Shown here in pieces: positions 1 to 5,287 of a DNA stretch of 5,287 nt (positions are counted from its first letter, which is position 1; each line of letters begins with the position of its first letter). Source of the stretch: Bacteroidota bacterium (lineage in GTDB: Bacteria; Bacteroidota; Bacteroidia; Flavobacteriales; Flavobacteriaceae); NCBI GenBank assembly GCA_023386255.1, contig JAEWKB010000211.1, forward strand, positions 1 through 5,287. Reading direction: 5' to 3'. The notes under the pieces are model-generated. The model saw nothing but the letters and a program-made list of their open reading frames with translations, was not told the origin of the DNA and searched no databases. The position numbers and the translations under genes were made by a program.

Positions 1-423
1 GTACTGGGATGGAGTGATGCCAACTCAACCGAAATGAACGAGAGCACTGCCTATCCGGTTATTAACATTATGGAAGAGCAAAAGACGATAACCGATAAAG
101 GAGGTACTATGCGTCTTGGGGCGTGGAAGTGCAGCCTTAAGGAAGGTTCGCTGGCTCAGCGTATATACGGTGAAACGGATATACTGGAACGCCACCGCCA
201 CCGCTATGAATATAACGGGGCTTACGGACAGGAACTTGAAAATGCAGGGCTTAAAGCATCAGGTATAAATCCTGATACCGGCCTTGTAGAAGTAGTGGAA
301 CTGGAAAACCATCCGTTCTTTATAGGGGTGCAGTACCATCCTGAATATAAGAGTACGGTTGCCAATCCGCACCCGCTGTTCGTTAGCTTTGTAAAAGCTG
401 CGGTGCAAAGAAAGAGTGAATAA
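1..423 (+). CDS. pyrG: CTP synthase, C-terminal part of the glutaminase domain (5' truncated by window edge)
   Basis: CTP synthase makes CTP from UTP, ATP and glutamine in the cytoplasm, the last step of pyrimidine nucleotide synthesis. The reading frame is open from base 1 and ends at TAA 421-423, giving 140 residues of the class I glutamine amidotransferase domain. Visible family landmarks, in order, are GWSDANSTEM, PVINIMEEQK, GGTMRLGAW, ERHRHRYE, ASGINPDTGLVE and FIGVQYHPEYKS. In the last motif the His codon at 337-339 and Glu codon at 343-345 are the expected members of the Cys-His-Glu glutaminase triad; the catalytic Cys and the whole synthetase domain lie upstream, outside the window. 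The first internal ATG (34) is not a start, because conserved family sequence continues upstream of it. The C-terminus ends at the usual place for the family, so this end is intact. It is followed after 70 bases by yidC on the same strand. Identification is very secure. Confidence 0.97.
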   Translation, partial: VLGWSDANSTEMNESTAYPVINIMEEQKTITDKGGTMRLGAWKCSLKEGSLAQRIYGETDILERHRHRYEYNGAYGQELENAGLKASGINPDTGLVEVVELENHPFFIGVQYHPEYKSTVANPHPLFVSFVKAAVQRKSE

Positions 424-425
424 GC

Positions 426-448
426 AAAGCCACAGTGGCCGAGGCTTT
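426..448 (+). terminator. Weak hairpin after pyrG, possible degraded or partial terminator
   Basis: AAAGCC (426-431) can pair with GGCTTT (443-448) across an 11-base loop, immediately after the pyrG stop. The 3' side has only three T residues before the sequence turns A-rich, so it lacks the U-tract of an efficient intrinsic terminator. A competing smaller hairpin (GCCA/TGGC, 429-439) overlaps it. It could reduce read-through into yidC or protect the pyrG 3' end. Function is inferred from pairing only. Confidence 0.3.
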
Positions 449-456
449 AAAATAAA

Positions 457-474
457 GAGGAAGCACGCTTCCTT
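457..474 (+). other. Hairpin in the yidC leader
   Basis: AGGAAG (458-463) pairs perfectly with CTTCCT (468-473) around the loop CACG, with a possible extra G-U pair at 457/474. It is followed by ATGTGAAAC rather than a T-run, so it is not a standard terminator. It ends 19 bases before the yidC ATG, close enough to influence translation initiation or RNA stability. I see no TANNTTTG promoter element between 424 and 493, so yidC is probably read from upstream. Role unknown. Confidence 0.35.
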
Positions 475-493
475 ATGTGAAACAATTAAATAA

Positions 494-2392
494 ATGGAAG
501 AAAGAAAGTTAGACAAAAGGTCGTTATTTGGGTTTATAATCATCGGTATTTTGCTGTTGTGGATGATTTACAACCAGACTCCTACGCAGGAAGAGCTTGA
601 AAAGGAAAAAGCCAAAAAGGAGCAAATTGAGAAAGCAAAGCAGCAACAGATACCGGAGCAAAAAACTGCTTCCATACCACAGGATTCTACAGCAGCTGAT
701 TCATTAAGGATACAGCAGCTTAAAAGCTCACTTGGCGCCTTTGCCTACAGCGCTACATTGCCGTCGGCCAAAACAGGCGTAACTGAGCTGAAGAACGAGA
801 TACTTACGCTTCGTGTTTCTAACAAAGGTGGTTACATTGCCGAAGCTAATATAAACGGCTATGAGCAGTTCAGCAGAGGCTCCAACCAAAGGGTAGAGCT
901 AATAAAGAACAACAATGCCGACCTCAACCTTCAGTTCAAGACTAAAGATAACCGTATCCTTAATACAAGGGATATGTACTTTGAGCCGGTGCTTACGCAG
1001 GAAGGCAAGAACCAGGTGCTTACCATGCGCCTTAAGGCAGGTGAGAATCAGTTCCTGGAGTACCGCTATGTAATGAAGCCAAACGAGTTTATGCTCGATT
1101 TTTCTATACGTACACAGGGGTTGTCACAGGTTTTAGATACCTCTAAGCCAATTGACCTGGAATGGATGTTAAAGTCTTACAGGAATGAAAAAAGCGTATC
1201 GTATGAAAATCGTTACACTGAGCTTGTATATGAGTATGAAGACGGAAAAGATGACTATTTAGGGCAGGGTGAGAGCGAGGCAGAAAAGGTTGAGGACGTT
1301 TCATACATCGCTTTCAAACAGCATTTCTTTACATCGATACTTTTAACTGACACACCTTTTAAAACTGCCGACCTTACATCAGAAAACCTGGTGAAGGATG
1401 ATAAGATAGATACAACGTTCACCAAGAAGTTTACTGCTAAGATGCCTTTAGAGTTTAAAGGCGGTGAAGTGGCTTATAACATGAACTGGTACTATGGGCC
1501 TGCAGATTATAAGATACTTAATAATTATGACAGGAACCTAGATGAAGTTATGCCGCTGGGCTGGGGCATCTTCGGGTGGATAAACCGTTTTATATTTATC
1601 CCTGCATTTACTGCCTTAGCTAAATTCCTTCCTTATGGTATTGCTATCATAGTGTTTACAATATTGGTAAGGCTTGTAATGTCGTTTGTAACATATAAAT
1701 CTTACGTATCGCAGGTTAAAATGAAGGTGCTTCGCCCGGAAATAAATGAAATTGCCGAGAAGTACAAGAAAGACCCGATGAAGAAACAGCAGGAAACCAT
1801 GAAGCTATACAATAGTGCTGGTGTAAACCCTATGGCAGGTTGCTTACCGGCGCTGATGCAGATACCTGTATTCTACGCACTGTTCCAGTTCTTCCCTTCG
1901 TTCTTTGACCTTAGGCAGAAGAGCTTCCTGTGGGCAGATGACCTTTCATCGTATGACTCTATAGCGCACCTGCCGTTCTACATCCCGTTCTATGGCAACC
2001 ACGTGAGCTTGTTCCCAATATTAGCATCGGTAGCCATCTTCTTCTACATGAAAATGACCACAGGTGACCAGGCCATGTCGGCACCGCCGCAGGAAGGCAT
2101 GCCTGATATGAGTAAGATCATGAAGATCATGATATACATATCGCCGGTAATGATGCTTATCTTCTTCAACAACTACGCATCAGGCTTATCACTGTATTAC
2201 TTCATATCTAACCTTATTACCATAGGTATAATGCTTGTTATTAAGAAATACATTGTGAAGGAAGACAAAATACACGCCCAGCTTCAGGCTAACAAAGCCA
2301 AGCCAAAAACGCAAAGCCGTTTCCAGCGCAAAATGCAGGAAATGATGGAGCAGGCGCAGGAGCAGCAAAAAAATAAGCAGCTTAAAAAGTAA
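494..2392 (+). CDS. yidC: Membrane protein insertase YidC (Oxa1 family)
   Basis: YidC inserts and folds inner-membrane proteins, alone or with SecYEG. The 632-residue length suits the long Gram-negative form. Visible architecture: short basic N-terminus; first membrane segment about residues 11-26; a charged Lys/Glu/Gln-rich linker to about 60; a periplasmic P1 beta domain about 95-340; then the conserved insertase core. In the core, TILVRLVMSF carries the groove arginine (R393) that matches the substrate-contacting Arg of E. coli YidC. The cytoplasmic helical loop C1 spans about 400-445, and NPMAGCLPALMQIPVFYALF (445-464) is the family signature. Further membrane segments lie near 504-521, 547-558 and 564-583. 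The tail 584-632 is rich in Lys, Arg and Gln, consistent with the ribosome-binding tail known for some homologues. Start ATG 494 places the basic residues directly before the first membrane segment; the upstream bases are A-rich with no Shine-Dalgarno, usual in this phylum. Probably co-transcribed with pyrG; ended by the terminator at 2398-2423. Confidence 0.97.
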   Translation: MEERKLDKRSLFGFIIIGILLLWMIYNQTPTQEELEKEKAKKEQIEKAKQQQIPEQKTASIPQDSTAADSLRIQQLKSSLGAFAYSATLPSAKTGVTELKNEILTLRVSNKGGYIAEANINGYEQFSRGSNQRVELIKNNNADLNLQFKTKDNRILNTRDMYFEPVLTQEGKNQVLTMRLKAGENQFLEYRYVMKPNEFMLDFSIRTQGLSQVLDTSKPIDLEWMLKSYRNEKSVSYENRYTELVYEYEDGKDDYLGQGESEAEKVEDVSYIAFKQHFFTSILLTDTPFKTADLTSENLVKDDKIDTTFTKKFTAKMPLEFKGGEVAYNMNWYYGPADYKILNNYDRNLDEVMPLGWGIFGWINRFIFIPAFTALAKFLPYGIAIIVFTILVRLVMSFVTYKSYVSQVKMKVLRPEINEIAEKYKKDPMKKQQETMKLYNSAGVNPMAGCLPALMQIPVFYALFQFFPSFFDLRQKSFLWADDLSSYDSIAHLPFYIPFYGNHVSLFPILASVAIFFYMKMTTGDQAMSAPPQEGMPDMSKIMKIMIYISPVMMLIFFNNYASGLSLYYFISNLITIGIMLVIKKYIVKEDKIHAQLQANKAKPKTQSRFQRKMQEMMEQAQEQQKNKQLKK

Positions 2393-2397
2393 ATACG

Positions 2398-2423
2398 AAA
2401 GCATCCTCCGGGATGCTTTTTTT
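2398..2423 (+). terminator. Intrinsic (Rho-independent) terminator of yidC
   Basis: GCATCC (2401-2406) pairs perfectly with GGATGC (2411-2416) around the loop TCCG, and AAA (2398-2400) can extend the stem against the first of seven T residues (2417-2423). The loop is of the UNCG class closed by C-G, known as an exceptionally stable RNA tetraloop. It begins 5 bases after the yidC stop. This separates the pyrG-yidC unit from the genes downstream. Confidence 0.9.
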
Positions 2424-2432
2424 GTGGCACCA

Positions 2433-2464
2433 TTTGTGTAATGGCAGCGTTGGCAATAAATTTG
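2433..2464 (+). promoter_or_regulatory. Bacteroidota-type sigma promoter for the MORN-repeat gene
   Basis: TTTG (2433-2436) and TAAATTTG (2457-2464) match the -33 and -7 elements described for Bacteroidota primary-sigma promoters (TTTG/TTG and TANNTTTG), with a 20-base spacer inside the usual range of about 17-23. A transcript would start roughly at 2468-2471, giving a leader of about 30 bases before ATG 2500. The position directly after a strong terminator supports a real promoter. Confidence 0.75.
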
Positions 2465-2499
2465 CAACATTAAAGTTAATACAGGATAAACCTACAGTT

Positions 2500-3195
2500 A
2501 TGAATAAAATAATTGCAGTTATAGCAATATTGTTTTCGGTTTGGGGCGTTACTGCCCAGGAAATAAATAAAAAAGATGCCAACGGCCAGCGCCACGGCCT
2601 GTGGAAAGGTACGTATGAAGATACTAAACTTCCGCGCTATGAGGGAACTTTCAACCATGGGAAGGAAAGAGGCATCTTTAAATTTTTTGAAAATAAAAAG
2701 GGCTCGCCGCTTACAGCCACACGCGATTTTTCGGCTAATGACGGCTCGTGCATGACGGTTTTTTTTAACGAAAAAGGCCAGAAGACAGCTGAAGGCAAAG
2801 AGGTAGACAAACTGCGCCAGGGCGAATGGAAATTTTATCAGGAGAACAATCAGCTGCTATCTACCGAGACGTATGATAAAGGGAAGATAGTGGGTGTAAG
2901 GAAGGTATATTTCCCCGGGAAGAAGCTTGCAGAGGAGACAACTTATGTTAATGGTATTAAAGAAGGGCCGTACAAACGATATACTGAGGAAGGTGTAGTG
3001 CTTGAGGAAGCGACATATAAGAATAATGAGTACCAGGGCCCCGTTATTTATCGTAATCCTGAAAATGAAGTGGTAGTGAAAGGCCAGTACAAGAACGGTA
3101 AAAAAGCCGGGATATGGCAGTACTTTGAAAATGGCAAAATAGTTAAGGAAGTAGACATGAGCGCAAAGAGAGAGCCGGCTAAAAAAGCAAACTGA
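2500..3195 (+). CDS. Exported MORN/YwqK-like repeat protein
   Basis: 231 residues. Residues 1-19 form a signal peptide (Lys at position 3, hydrophobic stretch 4-17, likely cleavage VTA|QE), so the mature protein should be periplasmic or surface-associated; there is no lipobox Cys. The rest is about seven degenerate repeats of the pattern G-x-Y/W-x-x-Y/F...G-x-x-x-x-x-x-Y-x-N/D-G-K-x-x-G, for example near residues 33-39, 47-63, 98-113, 123-138, 147-161, 171-184 and 194-209, with typical YKNGKKAGIWQYFENG near 197-212. Such proteins are often named 'toxin-antitoxin system YwqK family antitoxin' in databases, but that name comes from a Bacillus locus. Here there is no adjacent toxin, and an export signal argues against a classic cytoplasmic antitoxin. 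The start at 2500 is preferred over the in-frame ATG at 2413, which lies inside the yidC terminator, upstream of the promoter, and would bury the signal peptide. The tail (about 220-231) is basic and Ala/Lys-rich. Repeat class is sure; molecular role unknown. Confidence 0.85.
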   Translation: MNKIIAVIAILFSVWGVTAQEINKKDANGQRHGLWKGTYEDTKLPRYEGTFNHGKERGIFKFFENKKGSPLTATRDFSANDGSCMTVFFNEKGQKTAEGKEVDKLRQGEWKFYQENNQLLSTETYDKGKIVGVRKVYFPGKKLAEETTYVNGIKEGPYKRYTEEGVVLEEATYKNNEYQGPVIYRNPENEVVVKGQYKNGKKAGIWQYFENGKIVKEVDMSAKREPAKKAN

Positions 3196-3203
3196 TAATT
3201 TAG

Positions 3204-3211
3204 TAACTTTG
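3204..3211 (+). promoter_or_regulatory. Possible -7 promoter element before mnmA
   Basis: TAACTTTG matches TANNTTTG exactly and lies 22 bases before the mnmA ATG, just after the MORN gene stop (3193-3195). No TTG or TTTG is found at the expected 17-23 base distance upstream (about 3178-3187 reads A-rich), so the -33 half is missing. It may be a weak internal promoter giving a leader of about 16 bases, or a chance match. Confidence 0.45.
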
Positions 3212-3221
3212 CCGAAATTTT

Positions 3222-3227
3222 AGGAGA
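3222..3227 (+). promoter_or_regulatory. Shine-Dalgarno sequence of mnmA
   Basis: AGGAGA sits 6 bases before ATG 3234, a good match to the anti-Shine-Dalgarno with suitable spacing. It supports 3234 as the start. It is notable because Bacteroidota genes mostly lack such sequences and none is present before yidC, the MORN gene or tatD here. Confidence 0.65.
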
Positions 3228-3233
3228 CAGAAG

Positions 3234-4421
3234 ATGAAACGTGTTGTTGTAGGGCTTTCGGGCGGGGTAGATTCAAGTGTGGCGGCATACCTGTTGCAGG
3301 AGCAGGGCTATGAGGTTATCGGGCTGTTCATGAAGAACTGGCATGATGACTCTGTAACCATATCTAATGAATGCCCGTGGCTGGAGGACAGTAACGACGC
3401 ACTTTTGGTAGCCGAAAAACTGGGCATCCCGTTCCAGACAGTTGACCTAAGCGAGCAGTACAAAGAGCGTATTGTGGACTACATGTTCAACGAATACGAA
3501 AAAGGCCGCACGCCAAATCCTGACGTGCTTTGCAACCGCGAGATAAAGTTCGACGTTTTCATGAAAATTGCGCTTAGCCTTGGCGCCGACTATGTTGCTA
3601 CCGGCCACTACTGCCGCAAAGCTACTATTGAGAAAGACGGTAAAGAAGTACATCAATTATTAGCAGGGGTTGACGGTAACAAAGACCAGTCATACTTTTT
3701 ATGCCAGCTAAGCCAGGAGCAGCTGAGTAAGGCATTGTTCCCCATAGGGGAGCTTACAAAGCCTCAGGTGCGTGAAATAGCGGCTAAGATGGAATTAGTT
3801 ACCGCTGAGAAAAAAGACTCACAGGGACTGTGTTTTATAGGCAAAGTAAGGCTGCCGGAATTCCTTCAGCAGCAGCTGCAGCCTAAGGAAGGATTAATAT
3901 ATGAGGTTAATGCCGATATAGATACTTATCAGGCAGAGAAACCACTATTCTCATCAATAAAAGAACAACTGGCCTACGAAGCAAAAAACATAGACTACAA
4001 GCCTGAAATGGCTAAACTTGTCGGTAAGCATCAGGGAGCGCATTATTATACCATCGGACAGCGCAAAGGGCTTAATGTGGGTGGTACTAAAGAGCCGCTT
4101 TTTATTATAGCGACTGATACGGAAACCAATACTATATACACGGGGCAGGGGCACAATCACCCGGGGCTGTTCCGCAAGGCGCTGTTCATACAGGGCAGCG
4201 AGGTGCACTGGGTACGCGAAGACCTAACACTGAAAGATGGTGAGACCATGGACGTAATGGTACGCATACGCTACCGCCAGCCGCTTCAAAAGGCTACACT
4301 GCACCAGTTTGAAGACGGTATGTACATATCTTTCGAACAGCCGCAAAGCGCCATTACCGAAGGCCAGTTTGCCGCCTGGTACATTGGAGAGGAACTGGTG
4401 GGTAGCGGGGTGATATCTTAA
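3234..4421 (+). CDS. mnmA: tRNA-specific 2-thiouridylase MnmA
   Basis: MnmA adenylates and thiolates uridine 34 in the wobble position of Lys, Glu and Gln tRNAs, using ATP and sulfur relayed as a persulfide. The 395-residue protein starts with the PP-loop ATP-binding motif SGGVDSS (9-15). Next come [12 protein letters not shown] with catalytic Cys100, ATGHY (122-126), DQSYFL (151-156), and GLCFIG with the second catalytic Cys200; these correspond to Cys102 and Cys199 of the E. coli enzyme. The [17 protein letters not shown] motif (264-280) opens the central domain, followed by the C-terminal beta-barrel. It is longer than the E. coli enzyme (about 368 residues) mainly because of roughly 30 extra residues near 226-262, between the EGLIYEV and GKHQG segments; I recall similar inserts in flavobacterial homologues. 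The start is fixed by the motif at residue 9 and a Shine-Dalgarno sequence. The next gene starts 3 bases after the stop, so the two are likely co-transcribed. Confidence 0.97.
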   Translation: MKRVVVGLSGGVDSSVAAYLLQEQGYEVIGLFMKNWHDDSVTISNECPWLEDSNDALLVAEKLGIPFQTVDLSEQYKERIVDYMFNEYEKGRTPNPDVLCNREIKFDVFMKIALSLGADYVATGHYCRKATIEKDGKEVHQLLAGVDGNKDQSYFLCQLSQEQLSKALFPIGELTKPQVREIAAKMELVTAEKKDSQGLCFIGKVRLPEFLQQQLQPKEGLIYEVNADIDTYQAEKPLFSSIKEQLAYEAKNIDYKPEMAKLVGKHQGAHYYTIGQRKGLNVGGTKEPLFIIATDTETNTIYTGQGHNHPGLFRKALFIQGSEVHWVREDLTLKDGETMDVMVRIRYRQPLQKATLHQFEDGMYISFEQPQSAITEGQFAAWYIGEELVGSGVIS

Positions 4422-4424
4422 TCT

Positions 4425-4958
4425 ATGAAGTTTATATTTATTTACATATTATCGCTGTTACCTTGCCTCGTATTTTCTCAAAATGTAAGAACTAAAGTTC
4501 CTGAATCCTGGAAGCAGGAAAATCCTGATTTCTCAAGCCAGGGTGAACAGGAGGATTATTGGGCTTGGAAGTTATTTTTAAAAGAATATAAGTTTTCCAG
4601 CTATAGCAGATATTCGGGTAAAATAACTGAAGAAGATAATACCATATATTTTGCTTCATCAACTATACAATGTGATTGTGGAGTAGATTTGAAGCCAGTA
4701 TTTACTGAAGGTATTCTTTACCCTGAAATTTTAGGAATGGAAAGGTTTAAAATTAATAATTTAGAAGAACTTCATTTTTTAAATACTTCATCTAAAATTA
4801 AGCGCTTTAGGTTTTGGTTGTGGAACAATCAACTAATCAATCCACAGGTTTATTTTTTTGAGCTTCAAAATAACGATGCTACTGAATTCACTCCTATAGA
4901 GGTATTTTTAAAAGGAGCCAAATTAACTTTTCTCAAGAAAGGCTGGTTAATAATATAA
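4425..4958 (+). CDS. Exported protein of unknown function, AT-rich
   Basis: 177 residues; I do not recognise the family. Residues 1-18 form a signal peptide (Lys2, hydrophobic 3-17, likely cleavage VFS|QN); Cys14 is preceded by Pro and is not a convincing lipobox. The mature part is rich in aromatic residues (WKQENPDF, YWAWKLFL near 45-52, FRFWLW at 128-133) and has a CDCG pair (Cys83, Cys85) in the middle, which could bind metal or form a disulfide, but this is speculation. No further membrane segment is evident. It begins 3 bases after mnmA and its stop TAA overlaps the tatD ATG by one base, so it should be read as part of that operon. A hand count over 4441-4920 gives about 32% GC, against about 50% in sampled mnmA lines, and codon choice is visibly more A/T-ending. 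This suggests recent acquisition or weak selection. An intact 534-base frame with a signal peptide and tight junctions supports a real gene. Confidence 0.8.
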   Translation: MKFIFIYILSLLPCLVFSQNVRTKVPESWKQENPDFSSQGEQEDYWAWKLFLKEYKFSSYSRYSGKITEEDNTIYFASSTIQCDCGVDLKPVFTEGILYPEILGMERFKINNLEELHFLNTSSKIKRFRFWLWNNQLINPQVYFFELQNNDATEFTPIEVFLKGAKLTFLKKGWLII

Positions 4959-5287
4959 TGCTCCACAATCTCCACACCCACAACTTCACCAAAAACTCTA
5001 ATATTTTTGAGGTAGTTATCCGCTATCCTTATGAGGAGATTGATGTCCCTTATTTTTCTACAGGCATCCATCCATGGTATATTGATGAGGAGAAAGTAGA
5101 GGTGCATTTGGCAATTATAGAACAGCGCCTGCAGCTACAAAACTGCCTTGCTTTAGGTGAGTGCGGGCTTGATAAGCGTGTAGAAATTCCGCTGGAGTTG
5201 CAGATTACTGTTTTTGAAAAACAGCTTATACTGGCAAAACATTACCAAAAACCTGTAATTTTGCACCTTGTTGGGGCTTTTCAGGAG
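4958..5287 (+). CDS. TatD-family metal-dependent hydrolase, N-terminal part (3' truncated by window edge)
   Basis: The TatD family comprises cytoplasmic metal-dependent hydrolases with a TIM-barrel fold; several members are DNases, and the true substrate here is unknown. The 110 visible residues carry the family landmarks: HxH metal motif LHTH (His6, His8), TGIHPWY (35-41), LGECGLD (66-72) with the metal-ligand Glu68, and the segment FEKQLILAKHYQKPVILH (86-103) ending in the expected metal-ligand His103. The remaining His and Asp ligands lie beyond the window. The N-terminal part is compact: only 26 residues separate the HxH motif from TGIHP, where E. coli TatD-type proteins have roughly twice that. 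I recall similar short forms in flavobacteria. ATG 4958 is the only sensible start, since HxH follows within five residues and no in-frame ATG lies just upstream. The one-base TAATG overlap with the preceding gene implies translational coupling. It is unrelated to the Tat secretion machinery despite the name. Confidence 0.9.
   Translation, partial: MLHNLHTHNFTKNSNIFEVVIRYPYEEIDVPYFSTGIHPWYIDEEKVEVHLAIIEQRLQLQNCLALGECGLDKRVEIPLELQITVFEKQLILAKHYQKPVILHLVGAFQE

Noticed and set aside
34..36. ATG 34 as a gene start
   Set aside because: The frame is open to base 1 and the upstream residues (VLGWSDANSTE) are conserved CTP synthase sequence; it is an internal Met.
2413..2499. In-frame N-terminal extension of the MORN-repeat gene starting at ATG 2413
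   Set aside because: That ATG lies in the stem of the yidC terminator and upstream of the promoter, and the extra 29 residues would bury a good signal peptide that starts at 2500.
2189..2658. Minus-strand open frames overlapping the yidC end and the MORN gene start
   Set aside because: They are antisense to well-supported genes, show no recognisable protein motif, and their composition fits mirror-frame shadows.
2500..3195. A toxin-antitoxin module
   Set aside because: No toxin-like gene is adjacent and the protein is predicted to be exported; only the database family name suggests it.
4425..4958. Lipoprotein reading of the unknown exported protein, using Cys14
   Set aside because: The residues before Cys14 are Leu-Leu-Pro, not a lipobox, and a normal signal peptidase I site (VFS|QN) follows.
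5002..5009. TATTTTTG, an exact TANNTTTG match inside tatD
   Set aside because: It lies within the conserved coding region with no gene start following; an AT-rich chance match is more likely.
1..5287. A new multi-gene defence or mobile system
   Set aside because: I see no transposase, integrase, nuclease-helicase set, long inverted repeats or spacer array; most genes are recognised housekeeping functions.

Overview
The window looks like ordinary chromosome from a Flavobacterium-like member of the Bacteroidota. The evidence is a long YidC with a large periplasmic domain, two matches to the Bacteroidota promoter -7 motif TANNTTTG, mostly no Shine-Dalgarno sequence before starts, and an MnmA with the extended insert I associate with flavobacterial homologues. 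The species is not resolved. All genes lie on the + strand and are densely packed; no stretch over 300 bases lacks a gene. I see no tRNA, rRNA, CRISPR array, insertion sequence or integrase.

Layout: (1) 1-423, the C-terminal end of CTP synthase (pyrG), cut by the left edge. (2) A 70-base gap with two small hairpins and no recognisable promoter. (3) 494-2392, the membrane insertase yidC, closed by a clear intrinsic terminator at 2398-2423. (4) A convincing promoter at 2433-2464 driving a secreted MORN/YwqK-like repeat protein (2500-3195). (5) mnmA (3234-4421), the tRNA 2-thiouridylase, with its own -7-like element and an unusually good Shine-Dalgarno sequence. (6) An exported, unrecognised 177-residue protein (4425-4958), 3 bases after mnmA. 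(7) The start of a TatD-family metal-dependent hydrolase (4958 to the right edge), whose ATG overlaps the preceding stop by one base.

The first unit (pyrG-yidC) ends at the terminator. The second begins at the promoter before the MORN gene, and mnmA, the unknown gene and tatD form a tight operon-like run. Most of this is housekeeping: nucleotide synthesis, membrane protein insertion and tRNA modification. The two variable parts are the MORN-repeat protein and the AT-rich unknown gene (about 32% GC by hand count against roughly 50% in sampled mnmA lines) lodged between mnmA and tatD. I do not see a new multi-gene system here; the AT-rich secreted orphan is the item most worth following up.
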